NCBI GenBank assembly: GCA_949752735.1
Contig: OX457050.1
Location: forward strand, 38,726,510 to 38,790,509
Length of the DNA stretch: 64,000 nucleotides
Source: Lumbricus terrestris
Lineage: Eukaryota > Annelida > Clitellata > Crassiclitellata > Lumbricidae
Reading direction: 5' to 3'
The notes under the pieces were generated by a model. It saw only the letters and a list, made by a program, of their open reading frames with translations, ran no database searches and had not been told where the DNA came from. The number at the start of each line of letters is the position of its first letter. Within the stretch, counting starts at the first letter, position 1. The translations under genes were made by a program, and so were the position numbers. Positions 1 through 11,560 of the stretch are shown piece by piece.

Positions 1-141
1 AGCAATACCTTGCGGGAAGAACATGTTCAACATTCTAATCAGTGGTCTTACCAAAACTGACTGCGTTGCAGTGGATCCATTTCCACAACAGAACATGTTT
101 ATTATCTTAGTGTGTGGATTCCTGTAGGAAATGGACCCTAT

Positions 142-395
142 CAAGGCCGTAGCCAGGATTTGATTTTGGGGGTGTTTCACCAATTTCCGTTCCAAAAAAC
201 TGATGACCTTTTTAAAAAAAAATTCGTGCTGCCGAAATCTCAAAATGTCACCAATTAATTAATTTTGATTTTTCCATTTCGGGTGTGTTTTCGTTGTTTT
301 TACATCATGTGCTCGTAAATGCATTCTATTATTTTTCACATTTTCCATTTCGGGGGCTGTTCAAACACCCAAAATACCCCCCAGCTACGTCCTTA
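142..395. mobile_element. MITE with 8-bp target duplication (hAT-like)
   Basis: The 254-bp element starts CAAGGCCGTAGCCAGG and ends with the imperfect inverse of it (...CTACGTCCTTA). The inverted similarity continues inward: GGGGGTGTTT near the left end matches AAACACCCAAAATACCCC near the right end. The 8-bp direct repeat GACCCTAT flanks it at 134-141 and 396-403. It is too short to encode a transposase. The 8-bp duplication fits hAT-type elements by family knowledge; the superfamily assignment is inferred. Confidence 0.8.
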
Positions 396-403
396 GACCC
401 TAT

Positions 404-1370
404 TCAGTCTCAGTAGTAATAGCTTCATATCTACGGATTATGCATCCCGGCTGTTCCTCATGCTTGCAGTTCCAGACATTCTCCGATAGGCCCAACGACA
501 TTGAATTGACTTCCGTTATCATCTGCTCTGGACTGTTATTTTTCAGCCTGGCTATCTGTGTCTGGAGCGTATCTGTGTTAATTAGGCGTTACCTTAATTA
601 TGATTGCCAAACATTTTGTTCCTCAAATGCTTGATCAATAGACAGTTTACTTGACAGGCATCACATTTTAAATTTTGTGTTGATGTGTGATTATAATTGT
701 GCAATGAATATGAGAAAAACATTATATTATTGTTATTTCTTGTTTTTCCACAATATGAGGTGCTATTCATTGTGTGACATATGTTACTGTATAAGATTTG
801 ACATTCATTAAATGCAGCATAGCTGCATCTGTACATGTGCGTTGTACATGGCAGACTAGTACATGTTCCAATGACTGTCATCAAGCTCTGATGTCGCCTA
901 TAGACCTAAGTTATTTACTTTGTTAAATATATGCTGACAGAAGTCTAATTACCAGAGAGAAACCTCTGAAATTACAGTGTTTCTGGTACATTGAGCCCAT
1001 TTGTGTAATAATATTCTAATATGTAGGCTTATATATTTAAGTTGGGCTTTCGTGTACATGGTGTAGATATTAGTTAGGCTCGACTGCTGAGCACAGTGTG
1101 TATGCTTTAGCTACAACTTACCGGTATAATGTTGTAAATAAATCGTGATAACGTGCTGCTTTAGCAAACAAGTTTAATCAAATATAAACAAGTTAAATTA
1201 GCAACACAACCAAAGCTGCCACTTCTGTATGTTATATGCTGATCTAGCTATAGTAGGCAAGGTACACATACTATGAATGAGTTAATTTGGCTATGTCCAT
1301 CTAGCTGAGGCCATGTTCATATAACTATAATACGCAAGTTATATATTCTATGGATATGTTCATCCAGCAA
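404..1370. other. Intergenic, no gene recognised
   Basis: AT-rich sequence. The only reading frames are short (64 and 96 codons), overlap on opposite strands and show no recognisable domain, so I do not call them genes. Confidence 0.6.
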
Positions 1371-1711
1371 TGGGTGTCTAGATAGGTTCACAAGGTCTAT
1401 CAGCTGCATGTACAACGCCTAGTGGGTAAATAAAGAAAGCGGTTAGTTGAGGCAAGCGACCGCCAGAGCAGATCTGTCTAAGCGATAATGTTCATCTGCG
1501 TATAAGGGTTAGCTCTCACGTCTTATGACATAGGAGTATTACCTATGGGTGTTAAGATAGATTCACAAGGTCTATGGCTGTATGTACAATGCCTAGTAGG
1601 TAATTAAAGAAGGCGGCTATGTTGAGACAAGCGATCGCCAGAGAAGATCTGTCTAAGCGATAATGTTCATCTGCGTATACGGGTTACTCCACACGTCTTA
1701 GGACGTACGAG
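1371..1711. repeat. 175-bp imperfect tandem duplication
   Basis: Two adjacent copies start TGGGTGT at 1371 and 1546. They share CACAAGGTCTAT, GATCTGTCTAAGCGATAATG and TTCATCTGCGTATA in the same order. Copies differ by scattered substitutions and small indels, so the duplication is not very recent. No coding potential is seen. Confidence 0.85.
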
Positions 1712-1960
1712 CATCAACAAGGGATCCATCGCTGTTCCAACCACAGACCAACAGGTAGCGCTCATAAGCATCCAAAGGTGAATCAGCTAGGCATTGTTAA
1801 CTACGAAGAATTATTTGGATCAGATAATTCCCTAGGAAGCTAATAATCACGTTGGGTTTATAGCTGAATTGAGTAAGAATATAGAAGAACGGGCTTTGCA
1901 TTATTAAGAGTGTAGAAACGCCTGAAGACTATACTATTCGTTAGCGGCAGTGCTAACTTT

Positions 1961-2275
1961 GGGTCGGGAGCGCTACTGAATCTGTGAGCGGCGCTATACA
2001 AAATTTCAATTACAATTATGTTCAGGATTCTAAACACAAGTTATGACATCTCTAATCTACTGACCACTATCTACTTGTAGCAAATATTTGCATGCAGTGC
2101 CGCTCTTTCTCAGTGGTTCGACCTAGAACCGATTTATAATGGACTCCTTGTTGCGCTTCACATTGTGCCTATAGTTCACACCACCATGTTCCGTTCTCAT
2201 TTAAAAATTGCTTATTTAGCCGTAAGTTGGATTGGGAGCGCTTCTGAATAGTTTATCGTGAAGGTGCGCTAAATA
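1961..2275 (+). repeat. Two solo L2-type LINE/SINE tail remnants
   Basis: Positions 1961-2003 and 2231-2275 each match the 3' tail shared by the LINEs and SINEs of this window (GGGAGCGC.TCTGA... then a GCGCTATA-like end). Neither has coding sequence attached. They are probably 5'-truncated LINE or SINE insertions. Confidence 0.55.
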
Positions 2276-2570
2276 GACTAAATATTATTAATAATTATCA
2301 CTACATAAATTAAATTAGCTAACACAGTGCTCTTACGTATTGTATTTTCATATATTATTAACACTGTTTACATGTAAATCTTACACAACTTTTCATTAGT
2401 TAATTGCTAAAAATGCATTTCGTTTGCTTTTCAATACTTCAAAATGCAACATACAGTACTTGTTATTGGTGTCAACAAAGAGAGACTGGTAAAAATTAGC
2501 TGTTAAGCAAGGATGACGATGCAACATCAGAACTCACCTACCATGCGCATAATGTTTATATGAAAGAACT

Positions 2571-2655
2571 ATTTATCTTGAATAACAATTGTTTTCAGCT
2601 ATATGTATGTGCAAACACAATTTATCTTGAATAACAATTGTTTTCAGCTATATGT
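2571..2655. repeat. 49-bp tandem duplication next to gene A
   Basis: ATTTATCTTGAATAACAATT begins at 2571 and again at 2620, each followed by GTTTTCAGCTATATGTA. It lies just beyond the stop codon of the minus-strand ZNF gene A, so it may fall in its 3' untranslated region. Confidence 0.85.
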
Positions 2656-2664
2656 AATCACAAT

Positions 2665-4923
2665 TCAACACAGGTCTACAATGAAGTCATCCGGTGGAGA
2701 AAACTGATGGCTTGAACAATGCTCTAGAAAATCCTTCTCCATTTCTAGCAATTCGTCACAAATACCACATCCAAAGGATTTTGACCAAGACGCCTTCTTA
2801 CCCACAGAAGCCTTGACTCTGCCAATATTGAGACATTCTCCATCTTTAATTCTCTGCAACTGACCTTCATTTCCACTTGAAATCGGATATTTGCTCTTTG
2901 AGAAACCTCCATTTGGCTCATCAATAGTGCCAGCACTACTGAATGTAATGACACGATCAGACACGTTAGCAATAACTTCATTTCCAATTTGAAGATCCTG
3001 TGGCTGTGTTCTTGCATGGAGTTTAAGATGATCTGCTGCAGAACAGCTATTGCATGATTGTTTCTCAGTTGCATCATGAGCTCTTCTGTGTTGCCTTAGA
3101 TCATCACTTTTCGTGCATCCTTCAAAACACACCCCACATGGTTTTTCACCTGAGTGATGACAACGTCCCATGTTCGGTTTCAACGAACCACCGTCTTTAA
3201 ATGATTTCTCGCATAGTTGGCTCCGGTATGGGTTTTTAAAAGAATGGGTTCTCATGTGATTTTTTAGGGTATCACCTCTTGTAAATGATTTCTTACATAA
3301 CTGGCACATGTATGACTTTTCGCCAGTATGGGTTCTCTGGTGCTTTTTCAAACTACATTGATCAGCAAATGATTTCTGACATACCTGACACATGTATGGT
3401 TTTTCACCAGTATGGAATCTCGTGTGAATTTTTAAATAACTATAATAAGCAAATGATTTCTGACATAACTGACATCTGTATGGTTTCTCTCCAGTATGGA
3501 TTCTCATGTGCCTTTGTAAGCTATCAAGTCTATTAAATGATTTCTGACATAACTGGCACATGTATGGCTTTTCGCCAGTATGGATTCTCATGTGCAAATT
3601 CAGACCACAATGATCAGCAAATGATTTCTGACATACCTGACACATGTATGGTTTTTCCCCAGTATGGGTTCTCATGTGAATTTTCAAATAACTATTATAA
3701 GCAAATAATTTCTGACATAACAGGCACCTGTAAGGTTTCTCTCCAGTATGGGTTTTCATATGCCTTTTCAGAGCACTGCCTGCATTAAATGATTTCTGAC
3801 ATAATACGCATCTGTATGGTCTTTCTCCAGTATGGGTTCTCATATGCCCTTTCAGGGCACCACCATTTTTAAATAATATCTGGCATAGCTGGCATTTATA
3901 TGGTTTTTCTCCAGTATGGGTCCTCATATGTCCTTTCAGGGCACTACTATCACTAAATGATTTCTGACATAGCTGGCACCTGTAAGGTTTTTCACTAGAA
4001 TGGAGTATCATGTGCCTTCTCAGGCTACCACCTTGATTAAATGATTTCTGACATAACTGACATATGTATGGTTTTTCTCCAGTATGTGTTGTCATGTGCA
4101 TTTTGAGGCTACCACCGTTTTTAAATGATTTCTCACATAACTGACACATGTATGGTTTTTCTCCAGTATGGGTTCTCATGTGAATTTTCAGACTACCATC
4201 ATAAGCAAATGATTTCTGACATAACTGACACCCGTATGGTTTCTCTCCCGTGTGGATTCTCATGTGCCTCTTCAACGTACCACCTCTATTAAACGATTTC
4301 TGACATAACTGGCACATGTATGGTTTTTCTCCAGTGTGGGTTCTCATGTGCGTTTTCAGGCTACCGTGATCAGCAAATGATTTCTGACATAACTGGCATA
4401 TGTATGGTTTTTCTCCCACATGGGTTCCCATGTGCGTTTTCAGACCACTATAATAAGCATACGATTTCTGACATAACTGGCACATGTGTGGCTTCTCTCC
4501 AGTATGGGTTCTCATGTGCCTTTTCAGGCTACAACTGACTTTAAATGATTTCTGGCATAGCTGGCAACTGTACGATTTTTCTCCAGTATGAGTCCTCATA
4601 TGCTTACTCAGGGCACCATTGGCTTTAAATGACTTCTGGCACATCTGGCACCTGTATGGTTTTTCTCTCGTATGGGTCCTCATGTGCCCTTTAAGGGTAC
4701 CACTGTCATTAAATGATTTCTGGCATAGCTGGCAACTGTATGGCTTTTCACCAGAATGATGTCTAAAGTGCCTTTTCAGATCAGAGGAAGTAACAAATTT
4801 TTTCGGGCATAACTGGCACATGTATGGTTTTTGCCCAGTATGTCGTCTCAGGTGCTTTTTCAGAAGACTGTGATGAGCAAATGATTTCCAGCATATCTGG
4901 CAATGGCATTGTTTTTCTCCCAT
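2665..4923 (-). CDS. C2H2 zinc-finger protein A, intact, ~20 fingers plus C-terminal module
   Basis: Predicted nuclear DNA-binding protein of 752 residues. Twenty canonical 28-residue C2H2 fingers run from C8 to about residue 565, mostly joined by THTGEKPY linkers. Two or three degenerate fingers follow (one has Cys to Ser and His to Asn), then a linker rich in polar residues. The terminal CGIC finger has C719, C722, H735 and H739, then SPPDD and a final C752. The start codon has A at -3 and G at +4, and no stop interrupts the frame. Fingers 6-8, 15-17 and 18-20 repeat the order AY-, AD-, NR/TR-type, so a three-finger (252-bp) unit has been duplicated. Zinc-binding residues are intact in the main array. 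A 5' non-coding exon is possible but not seen. DNA target unknown. Confidence 0.9.
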   Translation of the reverse strand: MGEKQCHCQICWKSFAHHSLLKKHLRRHTGQKPYMCQLCPKKFVTSSDLKRHFRHHSGEKPYSCQLCQKSFNDSGTLKGHMRTHTREKPYRCQMCQKSFKANGALSKHMRTHTGEKSYSCQLCQKSFKVSCSLKRHMRTHTGEKPHMCQLCQKSYAYYSGLKTHMGTHVGEKPYICQLCQKSFADHGSLKTHMRTHTGEKPYMCQLCQKSFNRGGTLKRHMRIHTGEKPYGCQLCQKSFAYDGSLKIHMRTHTGEKPYMCQLCEKSFKNGGSLKMHMTTHTGEKPYICQLCQKSFNQGGSLRRHMILHSSEKPYRCQLCQKSFSDSSALKGHMRTHTGEKPYKCQLCQILFKNGGALKGHMRTHTGERPYRCVLCQKSFNAGSALKRHMKTHTGEKPYRCLLCQKLFAYNSYLKIHMRTHTGEKPYMCQVCQKSFADHCGLNLHMRIHTGEKPYMCQLCQKSFNRLDSLQRHMRIHTGEKPYRCQLCQKSFAYYSYLKIHTRFHTGEKPYMCQVCQKSFADQCSLKKHQRTHTGEKSYMCQLCKKSFTRGDTLKNHMRTHSFKNPYRSQLCEKSFKDGGSLKPNMGRCHHSGEKPCGVCFEGCTKSDDLRQHRRAHDATEKQSCNSCSAADHLKLHARTQPQDLQIGNEVIANVSDRVITFSSAGTIDEPNGGFSKSKYPISSGNEGQLQRIKDGECLNIGRVKASVGKKASWSKSFGCGICDELLEMEKDFLEHCSSHQFSPPDDFIVDLC

Positions 4924-6214
4924 TATCTGTTCAAGTATCGGGAATCAGGTTATTCACACAATCGATTGTATCACTGAGCACTTTCTTCGTTGCATGTTCT
5001 TTCAGGAGCTCTGAGATGACAACATTCAGTATATGGGTTCACAAATAATTAGCATCCGTTTGGTTTTTGCTTCATTCACGTGGACTTTCCAATCACCATA
5101 TTTAAGACAACGTTGGGATATGTCTTTGTGACACATAAGTTGTGGTGTTCCCTTCAGGGTTCAATTGAATTTCTTAAAAAATCCTGAATTGTTGATGTTT
5201 TAGCATTTCCAAGAACCGCAATGTTCATTTTCTTACATTAATGATGACTCCATTTCCGTTCGAATTGCATATGCTTTCAACAATATGTTTTTCATCTGTT
5301 AATAGTAGTACTTTTTTGAGTAAAGTAGAGAATCCGACACAGATAGACACTTTATGATGAAATACTGAAGCTATTCAACCTTCGAATACCAGCACACCAG
5401 TACGGTATTGTTCCGTATGATTTTAATTGAAGACGAATTTGTTGACCTATGTAAAATAATAGACAGAAACATAAAGTATAATGTACATTGTACATTGGTC
5501 CTGAGTAAGAATGTTGCAACTGAAATTTGAAGCTTTGACACACTGTTGTTGCCTTCTCAACTCAAGGAGTTTCTAAAAAAATCATAAAAATCAAATTTTA
5601 ACGTTAAAACTATAGAACAGAACTTTATATCTGTTCATTTAAGAAACATGACTGTTCTCAATTCATAGCTGAATAAATTGTTGGCATCTAACTTTCTGCT
5701 TGCATGGTTGCTTGCCTAAATTCCTTTTGTTCATCTCAGTGTCTGCCTTGACTATGGACTCGGAAGAACACTATTGTATGAAAAGTTAACTAAAATAAAG
5801 ATAACTTTTAAATCACACCATTATTTTCAGGTCGTTGTAGTCATGTAAGAAGCAGCACAGTTAACAACTAGTAAATTTGTTAATTCAAGCCACAAAATAT
5901 ATGACTTGAGACTGTCTACTGTCAAAGAGCACCACTTCTTCTATTTAAGTAAAAATAATTTCATCGATCCAACTACCATTTAGCAACAATTCTTGTCGTC
6001 AATCCAACTCGCATTTGACCAACGCTGAAACTCATGCAACTATGAATAATTTACGACGCTTAAATACACGTTTACCACAATATTTTCATCAACGCAATTT
6101 CCATTTAGCGGAAATCTTTCAAAAATCATCTTTAGTCTGCAGTATCATCAGATGAACAACCCGGAAAACCGAGTCATCTAACCAGCGCAAACTACGGTTT
6201 AACCCAGTTATATA
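4924..6214. other. 5' flank of gene A; decayed repeat sequence
   Basis: This holds the presumed promoter and 5' leader of the minus-strand ZNF gene, but I see no clear TATA box or splice acceptor. From about 5940 to 6130 there are decayed copies of the ATC.ATCCAACT..ATTT motif that is abundant elsewhere in the window. No coding region is supported. Confidence 0.5.
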
Positions 6215-6493
6215 GGGTGTCTCGATAAGTCGTGAACGATTTTGAATGCAGATAAATATATGTTATACACAAGATAATGTGGAAAGTTTTATATTGGCGG
6301 ATAGGTTGTTCAAATGAGAATGTTACGCAAAAAAAATTAGATCACTAGTTCACTTATTCAAATTTTAGCGCCAATATCCGTGACGTCATCAAATTCGAGC
6401 CCAGTAAGCGTCCAGTTATATAGGCCGAAAGCAGTATTGTACGATCATCATTGTTAATCCACACATAATTAATTAATCAATACAAATTATCAT

Positions 6494-6720
6494 TTAGTAC
6501 TTTAAAATGTTTCCTTTACTCTTTATTACAGCCTCAAGTCGATTAGGCATCGAACCAATTAGATTTTTCAGAGTTGTCAGAGGTATACCGATGTCCATGC
6601 CTTACGAAGCCGACGTTTTAAGGTGTTCAATGTCTGGGGTTCGGGATCGGCATAAACAGTTGCCGCCATAATACTCCAAACAATTTCTATTGGTGACAAA
6701 TCCCGCGAATTAGGCGGTCA
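6494..6720 (-). pseudogene. Tc1/mariner transposase C-terminus, left arm
   Basis: On the minus strand the frame reads D-stop-PPNSRDLSPIE..WSIM, the usual region of the third catalytic acidic residue of Tc1/mariner transposases (DWPPNSPDLNPIE in the family). It then runs to SMPNRLEAVIKSKGN near the stop. The tryptophan of DWPP is a TGA stop, and there is a small frame break after KAWTS. The N-terminal DNA-binding and first catalytic regions are absent. Confidence 0.8.
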
Positions 6721-6753
6721 GTCCCCCAGTGAGATGTAGCCATTGATATTTTT

Positions 6754-6915
6754 GTTTATGCCGATCCCGAACCCCAGACATTGAACACCTTAAAACGTCG
6801 GCTTCGTAAGGCATGGACATCGATACCTCTGACAACTCTAAAAAATCTAATTGGCTCCATGCCTAATCAACTTGAGGCTGTAATAAAGAGTAAAGGAAAC
6901 ATTTTTAAGTACTAA
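6754..6915 (+). pseudogene. Tc1/mariner transposase C-terminus, right arm
   Basis: An open stretch of 53 codons starts VYADPEPQTLNTLKRR, continues through WTSIPLTTLKNLIGSMPNQ and ends GNIFKY with a TAA stop. It is the inverted partner of the left-arm fragment but lacks the PPNSRDLSPIE segment. It has fewer lesions than the left arm across the shared part. No start codon; not functional. Confidence 0.8.
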
Positions 6916-7198
6916 ATGATAATTTGTATTAATTAATTAATTATGTGTGGATTAACAATGATGATCGTACAATACTGCTTTCGGCCTATATAACTGGACG
7001 CTTACTGGGCTCGAATTTGATGACGTCACGGATATTGGCGCTAAAATTTGAATAAGTGAGCTAGTGATCTAATTTTTTTGCGTAACATTCTCATTTGAAC
7101 AACCTATCCGCCAATATAAAACTTTCCACATTATCTTGTGCATAGGCTAACATATATTTATCTGCATTCAAAATCGTTCACGACCTATCGAGACACCC

Positions 7199-7640
7199 TA
7201 TATAAGTTGCCAGTTCACAGCATGAAACTGCGTCTAACGACAAACAGAGGCTTCCTTGTCTGAATCACTTTCAACTGTAATCCCTAACGCAGACTCAACT
7301 ATAAGATCGAACTATTAACCTCAAAACACCAGCAATGACCGAGATTTGCATTGCAACTTTAGGATAAAAGGTAATCTAGCTTATCGTTTTACCGGAATAA
7401 ATCATTCGCCGTTGCATGGGACACAGTGTGGACGTCTAACGATTCATTACCGGACAAAACTCTATAAAATGAATAATGTAAACCAAAGCTTACCAGTTGT
7501 CGTATTATAAATTATTGTAAGGAAACGGAAATTCGACGTTAACGTCCATCAATATAAAATGGCGAGCGATATTAGAAAACCTTATTAGAAATTTACAGTG
7601 GAAGCTGGCTACAGATTATTCTGCCATCTACTGAATACCC
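7199..7640 (+). repeat. Dispersed repeat N, fragment
   Basis: GAAACTGCGTCTAACGACAA, an ACCAGCAATGACCGA block and the AAATGGCGAGCGA block recur in inverse orientation around 18640-19360. Parts recur at 26110-26330, 45430-45650, 55845-55945 and 60560-60670. A degenerate GGTAATCTA...TTTTACCGG...ATTCGCC end lies at about 7370-7420. The LINE at 7641-8351 interrupts this copy. Nothing coding was recognised. Confidence 0.6.
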
Positions 7641-8351
7641 CTAGTACGGTTTAAAGATAAATGCTTCAAAGACGAATGTTATGACCAACACCGATAGGGT
7701 CATCAAGATTTTTGTCGCAGGCGGTGCACTCAAACAGGTGGATAGCTTCATGTATCTGGGCAGCAAAATAGCTAGCGACGCGACGTGTTCTGACGATATT
7801 AAGTCCAGACTGGCCATGGGCATGGCAGTCATGGTGAAGCTTACGAAGGTCTGGAAAAACAAATCCATTAGCACTCAAACCAAGCTCCGCTTGATGAAAT
7901 CCTTGGTCTGGTCAGTCGCAACCTATGGTTGTGAATCGTGGGTGCTCAAAAAGGCGGAGGAAAAGCAGATCCAAAGTTTCGAGAACAAATGTACCCGTAA
8001 GCTTTTGCGCATTTCTTGGACGCTCAAGCTTACTACGGAGCAAGTTTATCAGCGTGCCGGAACTTCACCAGAGCTCTTGAGTACCATCAAGGCTCGCAAA
8101 CTCTCCTATTTCGGTCATATCATCAGGCTTCCTCAGGATTGCGTGGAAAAAGCCACCATGCTGGGTCACGTGGAGGGATACCGACGCAAGGGCAGACCGC
8201 GTATTAGTTGGATTGACAACATTCTTTCTTGGTCTCACCTCTCCGGATCTCATCTCCTCGCCGCTGCACGCGATAGACGGCAGTGGAGAGCTGTAGTCCA
8301 TGCATGTGGCCAACCGTCGCGCGGCGACGTCGGCGATTGACATGACATGAC
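7641..8351 (+). mobile_element. 5'-truncated RTE-like LINE with 11-bp target duplication
   Basis: An open frame from about 7645 to 8340 encodes the C-terminal end of a non-LTR retrotransposon polyprotein. Recognisable landmarks are YLGSKIASD, YGCESWVLKKAEEKQIQSFE, ARKLSYFGHI and GRPRISWIDNI. These are typical of the region after the RT domain in RTE-like and related LINEs. The RT catalytic core itself is missing. A short TGACATGACA tail follows the stop, and ACTGAATACCC is duplicated at 7630-7640 and 8352-8362. The frame is intact over ~230 codons, so the insertion is fairly young. Confidence 0.85.
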
Positions 8352-8362
8352 ACTGAATACCC

Positions 8363-9012
8363 AAGATTCTATATTATCGTGATCGATATCTCTTAAAAAC
8401 CAAGCGTAGAGCACCAGCTTATTCACAGGCGTTAAATCTTAATCATGATCGCTGAGCTTATTCACCAGCTAGCACATCATGCAATAAACGACATCTGATT
8501 ATGCTTAAACGATGGCAATTATGCCTACGGTCCACTGGTCGGTGCTGTTTAGACTACGTGTTTCAGGAACGCCACAGATTGTCATTCGGTGTTGCACATG
8601 GTTCGGCAGCACTTCTGAGTAGGCTAGTAAGTCTTGAAGAGGCGCTATAAAATTGCTCCTAAGTTGCGTCATCTTAGCCACTAAAATTCTGTAGGTCTAT
8701 TTAGACCAGTTCGACTTCTAGATCTATTATAAGGATATTAAATCTACAAAATATCACCCTCTCATTATGGCTTCTTTAATCCAGGATAAATTTCCGCCAC
8801 GGTATGGGTTCTATCATTCTGCTGTCCACTGTGAATCGTAACTTCTGCAGATGACTCGAATTCGATGTTTCTTGGCATAGCGTACGTTTCTCTAGAAAGC
8901 GATGCTAGGCCTACTGATTGCCCAGAAGTTTTAATTGAACAACAAAATAATTAATGTCGGGTGTTGCTCCCGAACTACACGTCCTATCGTTAGAAGCAAC
9001 GGTCCCTAAGAT
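8363..9012. other. Intergenic with one L2-type tail
   Basis: Positions 8605-8660 carry a solo copy of the LINE/SINE tail (CACTTCTGAGTAG...CTTGAAGAGGCGCTATAAAA). The rest is AT-rich repeat debris without a supported reading frame. Confidence 0.5.
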
Positions 9013-9399
9013 ATCGCTACCGTCTACCAACAACTCGTCTAACGACAAGTGGTCTCCGGACAATTCGTCTACGACAACTGGTCTACAGACAACTGATCCA
9101 GCGCTTGAGAAATGGAAGCTGGATGAAAGTTTTTACAGGTGAAATGGAGGTTGGATTGATGAAAAAACGCAAGAGAAATGGAATCTGGATGATGGCTCTT
9201 TTACAGGTGAAATATAAGCTGGATTGACGAAAATAACGTATAATAAATAAAAGCTGGATGAAAGTATTTCTTGATCTGAAATAGAAGCTGGATTGATGAA
9301 AAAACGCTTAAGTAATGGAAGCTGGATGATGGTATTTTTATGTCTGAAATAGAAGCTTTTCGTTAGACGAGTTGTCGGTAGACGAGTTGTCGTGACACC
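9013..9399. mobile_element. Foldback element, ACAACTCGTCTA family, CCAGCTTC core (left end worn)
   Basis: Both ends are made of tandem 15-bp units related to GACAACTCGTCTACC, in opposite orientation. The right end finishes GTCGTGACACC; the left end has lost its outermost unit. Between them lie GAAATAGAAGCTGGATTGAT-type units, the inverse of the CCAGCTTC motif. No clear target duplication can be read because of the worn left end. It is the same family as 26639-27253. Confidence 0.7.
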
Positions 9400-9784
9400 T
9401 TCGTCTCTTTGACTCCCGTTCACGTCATTTCAATTCAACCGTGGCCGTGAACATTTCTCATCCATGTCGCATTTGCAATAATTTTAAACCAGCGTGCGGT
9501 GCGATTCAGGCTGTAACGTCAATACTTTGTACTCAAAACTACATGTACATGCTGACACAGGAAATGCAGGACGGTCTCTACCCTGACAACATTGTCATAT
9601 TGAGCCCATATGGGCATCATATTGGGCCCCATATGGTAGGGATCTCTAGATTCGTGTGGTTTGCACCCGACAGCCCATATCTTTTTCATATGACAAAACA
9701 ATATGGGCATCATATATAATCCATATGTATTCAATATGCTAAAAGGATATCTATACCACATGTATTCCATATAGATAACATATG
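9400..9784. other. Intergenic, CATATGG-rich
   Basis: Short overlapping palindromes such as CCATATGG, GCCCATATGG and ATATGGGCATCATAT crowd 9595-9775. They lead into the 92-bp satellite. Two overlapping reading frames of 83-92 codons are explained by this repetitiveness and are not called genes. Confidence 0.5.
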
Positions 9785-10173
9785 CTTCATCAATATGCGT
9801 TCCGTATGAAATCTATATTGTTGCTATATGTAACTGATTTATCTTGAACACATGTAAGCTAGATAGATTACAGATGATTTATCCATCTGCGTTCCATATG
9901 AAGCCTATATTGTTGCTATATGTAACTGATTTATCTTGAACACATGTAAGCTAGATAGATTACAGATGATTTATCCATCTGCGTTCCATATGAAGCCTAT
10001 ATTGTTGCTATATGTAATTGATTTATCTTGAACACATGTATGCTAGATAGATTATAGATGATTTATCCATCTGCGTTCCACATGCAGCCTATATTGTTGC
10101 TATATGTAATTGATTTATCTTGAACACATGTATTCTAGATAGATTACAGATGATTTATCAATCTGCGTTCCAT
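9785..10173. repeat. 92-bp satellite array, left part
   Basis: About four units, with GCCTATATTGTTGCTATATG at 9903, 9995 and 10087, giving a period of 92 bp. Units also share TTGAACACATGTA and GATTTATCCATCTGCGTTCC. The array is split by the LINE at 10174-11315 and resumes at about 11316. Confidence 0.9.
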
Positions 10174-11315
10174 ACATCCTTTGGGCTGGTTGGACAGCCT
10201 CTAGAATGGTTGCGTTCCTTCCTCTCTGACCGCTCAAACAGTGTGGTTGTTGGATCCTCTAGGTCCCCCTGGGTTCCTGCTCCTTTTGGTGTTCCTCAGG
10301 GCTCTGTACTTGGCCCCTTATTATACCTTCTCTACACGGCTGATCTTTGTCCTCTACTTGAGTCCCGGGGTCTCCTTCACCAAATCTTTGCTGATGACAC
10401 TCAAGCCTACATACATTCTAACCCATTGGATTCAGTTAGCACTGTGCGCCTAATGTGTCTGACTGTAGACGTCCTTTCCTCTTGGATGGCGTCAAATCGG
10501 CTTCTCCTAAATCCCAGTAAGACTCAATTCATTTGGCTGGGTGGCCGTCGGCAACTTGAGAAGATTGATTTGCCTCTGCTAGCCCAAATCTTTCCTGACA
10601 TTAGTTTCTCTTCCACGGTTCGTGACCTGGGTGTTACCCTTGACTGTGAACTCAGTCTCAGCCAGCATGTCAATCTTGTTGCTCGAAGCTGTTACTACCA
10701 GCTTCGTCAACTTCGAGTGATTGCACGCTCTCTCTCTCTCATGATGCGCTGGTAGTTCTTGTTCATGCCTTCGTAACCAGTCGAATCGACCATTGTTGCT
10801 CAATCCTTGTTGGCCTCCCCCTTGGGGTTCTGGGTCGGTTAGATCGGGTTCTGCGCTCTGCTGCCCGGCTCATTGGACGAATCCCTAAGTTTTCCTCTGT
10901 TTCTACCTACATGCGTGATGTGCTGCATTGGTTGCCAATAGCCCAACGCATCCATTATCGAATTGCTGCCCTGGTCTCACGTTGCATCCTTGGTTGCGCT
11001 CCATCCTACCTGCGCATTCTTTGTCGCCCAGTCTCTGACATTGAAGCGCGTCGGGCCCTTCGCTCTGCTGCGAAGGGACAACTGCTTGTTCCACGGGCTC
11101 GCTTGGCTACCAGACAGTGTCGAGCCTTCTCAGTTGTGGGGCCGTCAATCTGGAATGACCTACCCTCTAACCTCCATCTCCTCCACCTGACCAGTCAATC
11201 CTTATTCCTTAAGTCCCTTAAATCTTTTTTGTTTTGCCGTGGCTGGGCTGGGAGCGCCTCTGAGTAGTTTCTTGAAGGGGCGCTATATAAATGCTAATAA
11301 TGAATAATAATGAAT
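10174..11315 (+). mobile_element. 5'-truncated L2-like LINE inserted into the satellite
   Basis: The frame opens inside an RT domain: VPQGSVLGPLLYLLYTADL (thumb/palm entry), then FADDTQAY with the catalytic YADD-type box as FADD, then KTQFIWLGG. At the CT-rich run near 10735 a frameshift moves the reading frame, which continues VLVHAFVTSR through MRDVLHWLP..QRI, RAFSVVGPSIWNDLP and ends GWAGSASE at 11267. The untranslated tail GGGAGCGCCTCTGAGTAG...GGGGCGCTATATAAAT is followed by AATAATGAATGAA repeats, as in L2-clade LINEs. Catalytic core present, 5' end lost, one frameshift: not functional. Confidence 0.88.
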
Positions 11316-11560
11316 GAAGCCTATATTGTTGCTATATGTAATTGATTTATCTTGAACACATGTATGCTAGATAGATTACAGATGATTTATCCATCTGCGT
11401 TCCATATGAAGCCTATATTGCTTCTATATGTAATTGATTTATCTTCAACACATGTATGCTAGATAGATCATAGATGATTTATCCATCCCCTTTCCATATG
11501 AAGGCTATATTGTTTCTATATGTAACCGACTTATCTGCAACACGTGCATGGTAGATAAAT
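11316..11560. repeat. 92-bp satellite array, right part
   Basis: The satellite resumes directly after the LINE tail at GAAGCCTATATTG and runs for nearly three units. The last unit diverges (ATCCCCTTTCC for ATCTGCGTTCC). The interrupted unit can be read across the LINE insertion point. Confidence 0.85.

Larger units (their letters stand above)
6215..7198. mobile_element. Palindromic Tc1/mariner derivative (two transposon 3' ends facing each other)
   Basis: Two arms of about 440 bp, 6215-6655 and 6757-7198, are near-perfect inverted copies around a ~100-bp spacer. The ends read GGGTGTCTCGATA and its inverse, with TA on each side, as expected for Tc1/mariner. Each arm encodes the C-terminal part of a transposase, pointing outward. 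It looks like the product of a head-to-head rearrangement of one transposon end, able to form a long hairpin. Confidence 0.85.

Noticed and set aside
594..884. 96-codon minus-strand frame
   Set aside because: No recognisable domain, low complexity, no conserved context.
3285..5048. Plus-strand open frames of 72-83 codons opposite gene A
   Set aside because: Periodic antisense shadows of the zinc-finger repeats (the recurring MISDIT..C/YGFSCAF pattern).
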